Shown piece after piece: positions 1 through 8,638 of a stretch of 33,776 nucleotides of DNA. The position numbers were made by a program, and so were the translations under genes. This stretch comes from Sphingobacteriaceae bacterium (GTDB taxonomy: Bacteria > Bacteroidota > Bacteroidia > Sphingobacteriales > Sphingobacteriaceae): NCBI GenBank assembly GCA_019752795.1, contig JAIELS010000124.1, positions 1 through 33,776 of the forward strand, written 5' to 3'. Below the pieces are notes generated by a model that was given only the letters and a program-made list of their open reading frames with translations, did not search any database and was not told where the DNA came from. The first letter of the stretch is position 1; each line of letters starts with the position of its first letter.

Positions 1-2
1 AT

Positions 3-410
3 GTTACCTCGGCCGCGATTATGGGTTTGTCAACGCATTACCTAAAACAAGGTGTTGGTAGACTTAGGCCAAGTGGAAATGAACACAACTCGTTCCCCTC
101 CGGACATACCGCTTCAGCATTTGTAGCAGCAGAATTTTTGCATCAAGAGTATAAAGATGTTAGCCCATGGATTGGCTATGGTGGTTACTTTGTAGCTTCC
201 GTTACTGGTACTTTGCGTATGTACAACAATAAACATTGGTTTAGCGATGTAGTAGCCGGTGCCGGAATTGGTATTGCATCAGCAAAAATTGCTTATCTAG
301 TTTATCCACAAATCAAAAAAGTGCTAAGGCCTAAAAAAGTATCAAACTTCACTTTAATGCCAAGTTATAACCAAGGAAACAAAGGTTTGATCTTATCAGG
401 CCGTTTTTAA
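3..410 (+). CDS. PAP2-family phosphatase, 5'-truncated by window edge
   Basis: Membrane-associated acid phosphatase of the PAP2 superfamily, which removes phosphate from lipid or isoprenoid phosphates; the exact substrate cannot be read. The frame is open to the window edge upstream of the ATG listed in the track (VTSAAI precedes it), so the gene starts outside the window. All three family signature blocks are present in order: K-x6-RP (KQGVGRLRP), PSGH (FPSGHTAS), and R-x5-H-x3-D (RMYNNKHWFSD), which supply the catalytic histidines. The short tail after the last block contains one more hydrophobic stretch (AKIAYLVYP). Its stop lies 13 nt from the stop of the convergent LtaS-like gene, with no hairpin between. 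The missing N-terminal part should hold a signal or the first membrane helices. Confidence 0.9.
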   Translation, partial: VTSAAIMGLSTHYLKQGVGRLRPSGNEHNSFPSGHTASAFVAAEFLHQEYKDVSPWIGYGGYFVASVTGTLRMYNNKHWFSDVVAGAGIGIASAKIAYLVYPQIKKVLRPKKVSNFTLMPSYNQGNKGLILSGRF

Positions 411-423
411 ATACCTTGACTTA

Positions 424-2358
424 TTAATTTTTAGTTGAAAATTGATAGCCTTTGCGTTTGTAAAGTTCAGAGGCCATTTGGTAATTAGCAATTGCTTCTT
501 CCGTAAGCCATTGTTCATTTTCGGTAGCAACAGAATTCCCTGTTTTAAAATCCGGAATGAAGGTGTTTGTTTTCTTATTCGGGCCTAAAATTACCAATTT
601 GTTGTTTTTTAAATAGCCAAGACTTTGGTAAGTACTGATGAAGATCCGTTGATCTTTCTCATCCATTTTAAATACATCTTGTCCAAAGAATTTACTTTTA
701 TAACTAAAGTTTAGGTAGCCTAAAATTGTAGGTCCTACATCAATTTGTGCAGTAAGTTTTTCGAATTTGCCAGGATTAATTTTTCCAGGCGCATAAAATA
801 TCATTGGAATATGGTATTTATTAACAGGGAGTTCTACTTTTCCTGCGCTAGATGCGCAATGATCTGATACAATAACAAATAGCGTATTGTTAAACCAGGG
901 TTTACTACCAGCATCTTTAATAAATTTACCTATTGCGTAATCTGTATATTTTACTGCACCCTCTCTTCCAGTATGAGATGGAATATCAATTCTTCCCTCT
1001 GGATAGGTATATGGACGATGGTTAGAAACCGTCATAATTTGGGTGAAAAATGGCTTTTTGTTTTTATAGTCTTTATCAATTTCTTTCATTGCTAACTTGA
1101 AAAGATCTTCGTCAGCTACTCCCCAAGTATTTTCATAAGTAATCTCATTTGGTTTTAAAGCATTTCTATCAGTTACTTCATAACCATTCTGCGAAAAGAA
1201 TTCGTTCATGTTGTCAAAATAGCCATAACCGCCGTAAATAAATCTACTATTATAACCTTTTGAACGAAATACGCTTCCAAGTGTAAAAAGATTTTTGTTG
1301 TCTGGACGTTTAACAATTGATTGCCCCGGTGTCGGAGGAATACAAAGTGATAGCGCTTCCAAACCTCTAACTGTACGTGTGCCAGAAGCATAAAGATTAG
1401 TAAAGAGTAATCCTTTTTTAGCTAAAGAGTCTAAATGGGGGGTGATGTTCTGCGTATTACCAAAACTTCCTAAAAAGTCTGCACTTAAGCTCTCTACACT
1501 AATCATTACTACATTCATTTTGTTCTCTTTTTCTGTAGCAATAATCTCTCTAACAGTACCTAATGCTGCGGTATCTGCGCTTTTTTCAGAGCGCTCACCA
1601 CGAAGAATACTTGTAGCTTTGTCTAGTGGTATGGTTTGATAAAAGGTATCGTAATCAAGTTGGTTATTCCAAAATGCAAATCCAAAATCATACATTCCAT
1701 TTCCGGCAAGCTCATTTGCATATTGATTGGCACTATGTTCTTTCCATTTATGGTCTACAAAAAAATAAGTGATTACCGGAATTAGCAGTAGCAGTAGTGC
1801 AAATTTTGTTCTTTTTAAAAATTTTATGGGAATACTAAAAGATGGGTTTATCCATTTTCTTAAGAAATAAGTTGCTAAACCAGAAACTAATAGTAACGTT
1901 ATTAATATAGGTGTAATTGGGTAAGATTGGCGGATATTACCAATTACTTCAGTTGTATAAATTAGATAATCTACTGCAATGAAATTGTAACGTACAGAAA
2001 ACTCATCCCAGAAAAACCATTCAGAAATTCCGTTAAAAATTAATGTTGTTACTACGATAAAGAAATATATAGTTAATAGAATAGTATTTAATTTTTTTCC
2101 ATACCACTTGCTGGGGAATACCCATAAGTAAATTACTAATGGAATAACTGCAAAAGAAGCCGCTGCTAAATCAAAAAATAGTCCGATAATAAATACGCTG
2201 AAAAAATTAGCTAATGTCCAATCGAATGAACTTGCAGAAGCGATTAACAATATTATTCTGGTTATTAATGAAATACTACACAATAACAATGTAGCTAAAA
2301 GTACAGGTCCGAATCGATGTTGAAGGATTAATCGAAAATTTTGCTGAATCTTATTCAT
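424..2358 (-). CDS. LTA synthase-like membrane sulfatase/phosphotransferase
   Basis: Member of the LtaS/alkaline-phosphatase superfamily: about five N-terminal transmembrane helices (residues ~18-205) followed by a periplasmic sulfatase-fold domain (~280-600). Visible catalytic and metal residues are E289 (SVESL), the probable nucleophile T329 (GTRTVRG, aligning with Thr300 of Staphylococcus LtaS), H447 (SNHRP) and D499/H500 (SDHCA). Length (644 aa) is normal for the family. In Gram-positives these enzymes move glycerol phosphate from phosphatidylglycerol to lipoteichoic acid. Gram-negative Bacteroidota have no lipoteichoic acid, so the acceptor is unknown; a membrane lipid or glycan is inferred. 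The gene stands alone, convergent with the PAP2 gene. Function class is firm, substrate is not. Confidence 0.88.
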   Translation of the reverse strand: MNKIQQNFRLILQHRFGPVLLATLLLCSISLITRIILLIASASSFDWTLANFFSVFIIGLFFDLAAASFAVIPLVIYLWVFPSKWYGKKLNTILLTIYFFIVVTTLIFNGISEWFFWDEFSVRYNFIAVDYLIYTTEVIGNIRQSYPITPILITLLLVSGLATYFLRKWINPSFSIPIKFLKRTKFALLLLLIPVITYFFVDHKWKEHSANQYANELAGNGMYDFGFAFWNNQLDYDTFYQTIPLDKATSILRGERSEKSADTAALGTVREIIATEKENKMNVVMISVESLSADFLGSFGNTQNITPHLDSLAKKGLLFTNLYASGTRTVRGLEALSLCIPPTPGQSIVKRPDNKNLFTLGSVFRSKGYNSRFIYGGYGYFDNMNEFFSQNGYEVTDRNALKPNEITYENTWGVADEDLFKLAMKEIDKDYKNKKPFFTQIMTVSNHRPYTYPEGRIDIPSHTGREGAVKYTDYAIGKFIKDAGSKPWFNNTLFVIVSDHCASSAGKVELPVNKYHIPMIFYAPGKINPGKFEKLTAQIDVGPTILGYLNFSYKSKFFGQDVFKMDEKDQRIFISTYQSLGYLKNNKLVILGPNKKTNTFIPDFKTGNSVATENEQWLTEEAIANYQMASELYKRKGYQFSTKN

Positions 2359-2529
2359 TGAGAAGGATTATAGTTTTATAGTGTCTGGAATGATTTTATG
2401 TAAAGTTATCATTTAGTTCGCTTGAAATTTTATCTTTAGTAAGTTAATAAAAATTTAAATTCACTAAAAACAATGGTTTTACTAACAATAGTACAGATGA
2501 TTTAGAATTAGTTACAGTTATAAAATAAG

Positions 2530-2904
2530 CTAGTAATCTTTTCTGTTTTTGTAAATTTTAGAAGGACTTCTTGTAATTAAGGATAGTGCTAGAATTGTAA
2601 AAATTATTTGCAAAATCATTAGGAATAAGCCGAGGTAGTATAAACTAGTTTCGGGGTATTCTATAATATACCATAAACGATAAAGACTTCTTCCCAATAA
2701 AATGATTAGCAGATACTTACTCCATGTAAAACTTCTTTTAACAAGTACGAAAGAAAAGTACCTTAAAACTATGATGGCGATTGATATGATTAAGTCTGCT
2801 AAATCTACTAAGCCATGGATGAAAATATTAATTATTGCAATAACAATAGTTCCAAAAACAAAATAAGAGGCCAGCGTGTAATTATTAAGAAATTTAAGAT
2901 TCAT
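2530..2904 (-). CDS. Small membrane protein of unknown function
   Basis: A 124-residue protein I do not recognise. It has four hydrophobic segments (about residues 11-30, 33-53, 62-80 and 87-110) and a charged C-terminus (SPSKIYKNRKDY). There are no cysteine pairs, catalytic motifs or signal peptidase sites. It lies upstream of and on the same strand as the LtaS-like gene, 171 nt away, which is too far to assume an operon. Codon use and AT content look like the surrounding genes, so it is probably a real gene. A four-helix integral membrane protein is all that can be said. Confidence 0.6.
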   Translation of the reverse strand: MNLKFLNNYTLASYFVFGTIVIAIINIFIHGLVDLADLIISIAIIVLRYFSFVLVKRSFTWSKYLLIILLGRSLYRLWYIIEYPETSLYYLGLFLMILQIIFTILALSLITRSPSKIYKNRKDY

Positions 2905-3230
2905 GAGCGATTACGAAGACGGCAAAAGTTTTGTTTATTGTTTGGTCGTTAAATATCGTAATTTTTTTAATATTCTTCTCTTCATTTTTAAATTTTGATG
3001 GAAAAAGATGATGTTTTTGCTTTTTAACTTGTTAAAAGACTTTGTTTTAAGGTTATATTTAGTATTATTTGATTATATCGATTTCGTAATTAACTTATAT
3101 TTAATAATACCCTAAATTATTGTACTTTGAGTTTGATTGTCTCAATGTATACTAATGGAACCTTATAATGTTTTTAAGAAGCACGTTGATTTCTTTTTTA
3201 TAAAAACTCGCTTATTTTAAATTTCTTTAG
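2905..3230. other. Gene-free AT-rich gap downstream of the mannan operon
   Basis: This 326-nt stretch lies between the end of the eight-gene mannan operon and the start of the small membrane protein gene. It is very AT-rich. I see no credible ORF, no tRNA-like fold and no GC-rich hairpin followed by a T-run that would end the mannan transcript. It presumably contains the promoter of the 124-aa gene near 2905-2960, but only an imperfect match to the Bacteroidota -7 element is visible there. Confidence 0.5.
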
Positions 3231-4433
3231 TTAATTAACCTTTTTAGTTCGCTTAATAATTTCGATACATGCTCTTCCATTGTGATAAGGACATTTCCAG
3301 AAACCAGCTTTGTCTTCGCCATTAATTAAAGTATAATCGCTATTCACACCCCAAAACCATTCTCCTTTTACCTCATTTTTAAGATGGTGTTTAATAAACG
3401 TCCAACTTTTTAAGGATTGAATTAAATATTCGTCTTTTGCATTGATTTGCCAAGCATTAAAAAAACCCACCATCGCCTCTGCTTGTGGCCACCAATGTAA
3501 TTCTTTTATCCAATGATTTGTTGTAGGATCATATTCATACCAAAGACCACCATTTTTATCAAAGCCTTTTTGGGTAGCGTCTGCCATTTGAATAGAAATT
3601 TTCCTAAAAGAAATAATTTCATCCTCATCATTTATAACTTCAGCAGCTTCTTGTAATAACCAAGCTGCCTCAATATCATGGCCAAAAGAGATTAAGGTAG
3701 ATTTGACTTGCCATGTTTCAGTGAAAAATAAGTTTAGATGATGATTTTCTTTGTTGATAATGTGATCTTTGAAGTTGGTAAGTAGCTTTTTAATAGCTAG
3801 TTTAAGTTCTTCATTATGCCAAACGCTGTATAGATTAGCATAGGCTTCTATGATATGCAAATGCGTGTTCATCGACTTTTTATCATTTTGATCTTTTTCG
3901 CTTAGACGAAGATCTTCTATAGGTTCCCAGTTTTTTGTAAGGGCTTCCGTATAGCCGAGGTTAATTGGGTCGAAACTGTGTTCTTCTAATAGGTTAAATG
4001 TATTTATTGCCAATGCTAAAGCTTTTTCATGCTTTGTTATTTTATAATATTCGGCAAAGGCATAGATGGCAAAAGCTTGACCGTATATTTGCTTTTTGCT
4101 ATCCAACATTCCGCCCATTTCATCAACAGACCAAAAAAAGCCACCATCTAAAGTGTCTGCAAAATTTTCAATTAGGTAATTAAAAGCTCGGTTAGCAGTT
4201 GTTAAATATTCATTGTTTGCATTTAAAGCATAGGCTGATGAAAAAGTGTAAAGTATTCGAGTATTTAATACAAGCCCTTTTACAGCTTCAGAACTAACGT
4301 AGTTGTCATTGTCAATTTTTCCATAAAAACCTCCGTTATCTATATCGATGGCATATGTCATCCACCAATTTAGGATGTCTTTCAATTCAGTTTCTACTTC
4401 TGATTTAAATTTATCTAATGATTTTAAACTCAT
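3231..4433 (-). CDS. Cellobiose/mannobiose 2-epimerase (AGE family)
   Basis: Cytoplasmic epimerase of the N-acylglucosamine 2-epimerase superfamily, (alpha/alpha)6 barrel, 400 aa and no signal peptide. It should convert beta-1,4-mannobiose to mannosylglucose (and cellobiose to glucosylmannose) at C2 of the reducing sugar. Family residues visible are R59 (NTRI), the NTHLH histidines (~191-193), H252 (FGHDIEAAW), paired tryptophans 314-315 (ELHWWPQAEA), W379 and H384 (FWKCPYHNGRACIE). It is the last gene of the operon, 2 nt after the GH130 stop, so it is probably translationally coupled. The pairing of GH130 with this epimerase is the signature of the Bacteroides fragilis mannan pathway and makes mannobiose the likely in vivo substrate, rather than N-acetylglucosamine. 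Confidence 0.92.
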   Translation of the reverse strand: MSLKSLDKFKSEVETELKDILNWWMTYAIDIDNGGFYGKIDNDNYVSSEAVKGLVLNTRILYTFSSAYALNANNEYLTTANRAFNYLIENFADTLDGGFFWSVDEMGGMLDSKKQIYGQAFAIYAFAEYYKITKHEKALALAINTFNLLEEHSFDPINLGYTEALTKNWEPIEDLRLSEKDQNDKKSMNTHLHIIEAYANLYSVWHNEELKLAIKKLLTNFKDHIINKENHHLNLFFTETWQVKSTLISFGHDIEAAWLLQEAAEVINDEDEIISFRKISIQMADATQKGFDKNGGLWYEYDPTTNHWIKELHWWPQAEAMVGFFNAWQINAKDEYLIQSLKSWTFIKHHLKNEVKGEWFWGVNSDYTLINGEDKAGFWKCPYHNGRACIEIIKRTKKVN

Positions 4434-4435
4434 CT

Positions 4436-5656
4436 TTATAAATGGGTAGATTCTCCTTTCAAATCTACAGTAATTGGAGCTTGAAAAAAGCCCTTATTCT
4501 TATCAATTATATCAACAATTGTTTGAACTGATGAGGCAGAACGTAAACCATCTTCAGGATTCATTGTTACATAATCAACTAGTTGCTGAATTGTACTTGT
4601 AGCTACATGCATTCTTGTGTCAGAAGATGCATAATAGATATAAACGCTTCCATCATCTTCAGCAATCCATCCGTTGCAGAATGCAACGTTTGATACATCT
4701 CCAACTCTTTCTTCATTATCTGGTGCTAAAAAATAACCTCCAGGTTTATGTATTACTTTCGTTAAATCATTCAAATCCGTCATAAACATATATAAAACAT
4801 ACCTTAAGCCTGCTGCGGTATTTCTTACGCCGTGCGCAAGGTGTAACCAACCTTTATCCGTTTTAATGGGTGCTGGGCCTTGTCCATTCTTTGCTTCATA
4901 AACAGTATGGTATACTTTTTTATCTATTACAGTTTCTTTATCAACAACTGCATTTTCTATAGATGCTGATAAGCCAAAACCAATGCCACCACCTTTGCCA
5001 GCCTCTATAAAGCTATCTTGAGGACGAGTGTAAAAAGCGTATTTTCCATTAACAAATTCTGGGTGTAAGACTACATTTCGCTGTTGAGGGGATTTTGTTT
5101 TTAAATCAGCTAATCTTTCCCAATCAATAAGATTTTTGGTTCGAGCAATACCGCATTGTGCAATAGCGGCAGATTGGTCTCCTTCTGGAGCCGATTTATC
5201 TCTTCGTTCTGTGCAAAATAGACCATAAATCCAACCATCTTCATGTTCAACTAATCTAATGTCGTAAACGTTAGTGTCTGGTTCATCAGTTTCTGGCATT
5301 ACAACAGGGTAATCCCAAAAGCGGAAATTGTCTATTCCATTTGAACTCTCGGCAATGGCGAAGAAAGATTTTCGGTCATTTCCTTCTACTCTTGCCATTA
5401 ATATGTATTTTCCTTTCCACTTAATTGCACCAGAATTTAAAACGGCATTAATACCAAATCTCTCTATTAAGAAAGGATTGGTTAATGGGTTAAGATCATA
5501 CCTCCAATTGTAAGGGATGTGAGCTGATGTTAAAACAGGGTTTTTATATCTATTGAAAATTCCATTACCTTCCTCAATCTTTTGATTAGGAGTAGTAATT
5601 AATCTTTCTTGGTTTTGTGCTAATTGTGTAATGCGTTGTTCGAAATTCGTTTTCAT
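4436..5656 (-). CDS. GH130 4-O-beta-mannosyl-glucose phosphorylase
   Basis: Cytoplasmic glycoside phosphorylase of family GH130, 406 aa, five-bladed propeller, no signal peptide. Predicted reaction: beta-1,4-mannosyl-glucose plus phosphate gives alpha-mannose-1-phosphate plus glucose (EC 2.4.1.281). The probable proton donor is D132 (NVYDIRL), matching Asp131 of the B. fragilis enzyme. Other conserved stretches are [13 protein letters not shown], the phosphate-site arginine/histidine region [11 protein letters not shown] with YTRPQD, and [10 protein letters not shown]. The neighbouring epimerase and GH26 argue for subfamily 1 (mannosylglucose) rather than the mannooligosaccharide or N-glycan core enzymes; this last point is inference from context and from overall resemblance. 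It sits 4 nt after the symporter stop and 2 nt before the epimerase start. Confidence 0.92.
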   Translation of the reverse strand: MKTNFEQRITQLAQNQERLITTPNQKIEEGNGIFNRYKNPVLTSAHIPYNWRYDLNPLTNPFLIERFGINAVLNSGAIKWKGKYILMARVEGNDRKSFFAIAESSNGIDNFRFWDYPVVMPETDEPDTNVYDIRLVEHEDGWIYGLFCTERRDKSAPEGDQSAAIAQCGIARTKNLIDWERLADLKTKSPQQRNVVLHPEFVNGKYAFYTRPQDSFIEAGKGGGIGFGLSASIENAVVDKETVIDKKVYHTVYEAKNGQGPAPIKTDKGWLHLAHGVRNTAAGLRYVLYMFMTDLNDLTKVIHKPGGYFLAPDNEERVGDVSNVAFCNGWIAEDDGSVYIYYASSDTRMHVATSTIQQLVDYVTMNPEDGLRSASSVQTIVDIIDKNKGFFQAPITVDLKGESTHL

Positions 5657-5660
5657 TGTC

Positions 5661-7487
5661 TTAATCTTCTAATCTGTTCCACCAAGTTCTTTTTAAAATA
5701 AATATGATTACCGCCAAAATGCCGATAGTTATCCATAAGGGATAAAACATACCCGTAATTAGATACATCGGGAAAACGGTGAGGCATAGCTGTGCAATAA
5801 TACCAAGTACTACATTAAACATGTCTAATTTAAAATTCTTATTGGCTTCAAAACTTGGATCTTCTGCAATGACTAAATCGTGTACAGGTTTCCAAAAACC
5901 CCAGGGTTTTACTGTTTTATAAAATGATTTCAGCACTTTTTCTTCGGTAGGAGGGGCGGTATATGTACCGATTAAGCATCCAATTATAGACAATACAAAT
6001 AGTGCTGGCCACCAATATAAAGGGAGCCCTGTAGTTACATAAGGCATTAACAAAGCTGCTCCTACGCCAACAGCCATTCCCCAAAAGAAGCCGTTTGCAT
6101 TAAAGCGCCACCAGTACCATTTTAGGCAATTCGCAGCTACATACCCTCCATATAATCCGCCAACTATCCATTGTAGAATGTCGTTTACATTATTGGCCAT
6201 AAAGCCGAAGAAAATGCCAACTATTACTACAATGATTCCAACGATGTAGTTCATTGAAATGATCTTTTTAGTAGGGGCATTTGGGTTAATGTACTTTAAA
6301 TAGATGTCGTTTACAATGTAAGCTTGAGCAGCATTTAATGTACCACTGAAAGTACCCATAAAGGCGCCAAGTAAGCCAGTTAAAACTAAACCTAATACAC
6401 CAACAGGTAGAAAATTATTAATTGTTGCTGGTAAAATACGTTCGAAATCGGTTACGCCATCAGGTCCTTTTAGGTATAATTGATTGTAATACAATAATGC
6501 CAAAACAGTTAAACCAGTAATCATGCTATAACGAATTGGCAATAAAATAATGCTTACAAAGCCAGTCATTTTACTCGCTTCTTTAGGGCTGCGTGTGCTC
6601 AAGATTTTTTGCATATCATAGTTTGGAGCAGGTCCGGCGAGAGATGCAAAAATACCTTTCATTAACATCATCATAAAGAAAATGCCAAATAAGCTGAAGC
6701 CATCGTCAGCAATTTTTTTGTTAGCATCAGCAGCTATTTTACTCCAATCTAAATTTAATTCCCAACTAAAGAAAGGGTCGTTCCATCCCTCTGGGACATT
6801 TAATTTTTGCCCATTTAAATGCTGTACCGCAATAATGCCAATAGCAACACAAGCAATTGTCATGATGGCATATTTAATCGCATCACCTAAAACAATACTA
6901 TGCATACCACCTAAAATGGAATAGAACATGGCAAATAATGTAAAAACTATTCCGTAAAAATGTGGTACATATTTGTCTGTAATGTGAAAAGGAACATAGT
7001 CTTTTACCATATCCCATGGGATGAAAACTTGAACAAATTTTCCTAAACCGACAAAGCCATAAGCTAAAAAACCTAAACAACTAATTAGTGCAAATGCAAT
7101 TACGATAATATGTGAGCTTTTAACACCTTTTCCCGTTAATCCGAATCGGGTTTTTAACCATTCGGCACCTGTTGTTGCATTAGATCTTCTTAGCCATTTG
7201 GATAGGAACATCATCATAAAAACTTGGTTAAAAACTGGCCATAACCAAGGGATCCAAATACTTTTAAAACCGTAAACAAAACAGAGTGCAACCATCCACA
7301 TGGTGCCACTAATGTCGAACATGTCGCTTGCATCACTTAAACCTAACATGTACCAAGGTAGTTTTTTGCCACCCATTAGGTAGCTGTCTTTATCTTGCTT
7401 AGCCTTGTTTCTCATGTAAAAACCTATGAGCACCATTGAGGCGAGGTAAGTAACTAAAATTAAAATATCTATTAGTTGTAGTTTCAT
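5661..7487 (-). CDS. Sodium:solute symporter (SSS family), mannobiose uptake
   Basis: Inner-membrane Na+/sugar symporter, 608 aa with about 14 hydrophobic helices and no cleavable signal peptide. The N-terminus ([20 protein letters not shown]) and the following [17 protein letters not shown] stretch are typical of SSS transporters. A hydrophilic loop near residues 230-255 ([20 protein letters not shown]) and an extra C-terminal helix pair are present. It corresponds in position and type to the sugar transporter of the B. fragilis GH26/GH130/epimerase cluster, so beta-1,4-mannobiose is the likely cargo. The flanking gaps are 1 nt to GH26 and 4 nt to GH130, so all three should be made from one mRNA. 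It brings disaccharide from periplasm to cytoplasm, where the epimerase and phosphorylase act. Confidence 0.88.
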   Translation of the reverse strand: MKLQLIDILILVTYLASMVLIGFYMRNKAKQDKDSYLMGGKKLPWYMLGLSDASDMFDISGTMWMVALCFVYGFKSIWIPWLWPVFNQVFMMMFLSKWLRRSNATTGAEWLKTRFGLTGKGVKSSHIIVIAFALISCLGFLAYGFVGLGKFVQVFIPWDMVKDYVPFHITDKYVPHFYGIVFTLFAMFYSILGGMHSIVLGDAIKYAIMTIACVAIGIIAVQHLNGQKLNVPEGWNDPFFSWELNLDWSKIAADANKKIADDGFSLFGIFFMMMLMKGIFASLAGPAPNYDMQKILSTRSPKEASKMTGFVSIILLPIRYSMITGLTVLALLYYNQLYLKGPDGVTDFERILPATINNFLPVGVLGLVLTGLLGAFMGTFSGTLNAAQAYIVNDIYLKYINPNAPTKKIISMNYIVGIIVVIVGIFFGFMANNVNDILQWIVGGLYGGYVAANCLKWYWWRFNANGFFWGMAVGVGAALLMPYVTTGLPLYWWPALFVLSIIGCLIGTYTAPPTEEKVLKSFYKTVKPWGFWKPVHDLVIAEDPSFEANKNFKLDMFNVVLGIIAQLCLTVFPMYLITGMFYPLWITIGILAVIIFILKRTWWNRLED

Positions 7488-7488
7488 G

Positions 7489-8625
7489 TTAGTTTGCGTA
7501 GTATAGTTTCTTTTTGCCTAATGTTTTTTCAAAAAGTATCTTTTTGTTTTGATAGAATTTTATAAAATCTGGTTCGGATAATTGACCTTTAAATGGTGCA
7601 TAATAATGCATTTTTTTCATTGATGGCATGTAGCCGGCGTTACGCCAAACTAACACATAGGCTAAAGGATAATCTTTTATAGCAGGCCATAAAGTTTCTG
7701 TCCACCATTTGGGTTCAGGTATAGCTTCATAACCAGTTTCGGCAAAAGCGGCTAGTTTCTTTTTTTCTCTTGCTATTTTTGTTAAAATTGATAAACTCTT
7801 TTTTACCGCATTAATAAAGGTGTTTTTATTTTGGTTCTCGAATTGGTACATATCAAAACTTACTATATCAACCATATCATCTCCGGGATATCTTTCTAAA
7901 AACTCTTTTTCATTTGCAAAATCATTAGTGTTATACACATAGATTAAGTTGTGAAGCTTTTTTTCATTACGTAAGTAGTTTACTGTAAACTGCCATGCTT
8001 TGATTAATTCTTCAGGGCTGCAAGTGTTTTTGCCCCACCAAAACCAATTGCCAGTTAATTCATGAAATGGACGAAAAAGAATAGGGATTTGTTCGCCATT
8101 ACTTCCTTTTAAGGTATACATAAAATTGGCAGCCTTGTTTAACCAAGATTTATATAATTCGTGTTTTTCTCCGCCAGGCAATATAGAGGCTACTGCATTT
8201 TTTGTGGTGTCCCAAGCAGTGCCGCCAGATAATGGATTGTCAAAATGCCAACTTAAAGTAATTACGCCACCTCTTTTATAGCCCTCTTGAATGTATTTTC
8301 TCATTTTTGCAAAAGGAACGCCATCTATATTGTTGATAGAATCTAACTCTATTCTTGCAATGTCCCACCCATAAACTGCTGGATAGTCATTAACCATATC
8401 TTTAATGTCGCTTTTGCCTTCAATATATTTCCAGTTTACACCATAAGCTAAATCGTCTTGATGCCCGAATAAGGTAAATTGGGTGCTTAATTTGTGTAGG
8501 TTTTTATAGAGAGAAATGGTCTCTTGTGTTGCTAATTTATCGCTCAAAGATTGTGCATTCGCTATTCCCATAAAGGAAAGTAAGTAAATGCAAATAATCG
8601 TTAAAACACTTTTATATATCTTCAT
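7489..8625 (-). CDS. GH26 beta-mannanase (periplasmic/secreted)
   Basis: Family GH26 beta-1,4-mannan hydrolase. The track start at 8703 would overlap the upstream phosphodiesterase gene by 65 nt; the internal ATG at 8625 gives a clean signal peptide (MKIYKSVLTI...GIANA, cleavage before QS) 13 nt after that gene, so I use it (378 aa). In this numbering the acid/base is E189 (RPFHELTGNWFWWG) and the nucleophile is E296 (FAETGYEA). WHFDNPLSGGTAW and the C-terminal VWRNAGYMPS are also typical. There is no lipobox cysteine, so the enzyme is probably periplasmic rather than surface anchored. By analogy with B. fragilis ManA it likely releases mannobiose from chain ends, but endo- versus exo-action cannot be read here. 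No accessory binding module is present. Confidence 0.93.
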   Translation of the reverse strand: MKIYKSVLTIICIYLLSFMGIANAQSLSDKLATQETISLYKNLHKLSTQFTLFGHQDDLAYGVNWKYIEGKSDIKDMVNDYPAVYGWDIARIELDSINNIDGVPFAKMRKYIQEGYKRGGVITLSWHFDNPLSGGTAWDTTKNAVASILPGGEKHELYKSWLNKAANFMYTLKGSNGEQIPILFRPFHELTGNWFWWGKNTCSPEELIKAWQFTVNYLRNEKKLHNLIYVYNTNDFANEKEFLERYPGDDMVDIVSFDMYQFENQNKNTFINAVKKSLSILTKIAREKKKLAAFAETGYEAIPEPKWWTETLWPAIKDYPLAYVLVWRNAGYMPSMKKMHYYAPFKGQLSEPDFIKFYQNKKILFEKTLGKKKLYYAN

Positions 8626-8638
8626 CAATTGAATCTGC

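Noticed and set aside
2905-3230. Possible small RNA or riboswitch in the gap after the mannan operon
   Set aside because: Only low-complexity AT-rich sequence, with no stable hairpin or terminator that would support an RNA gene.
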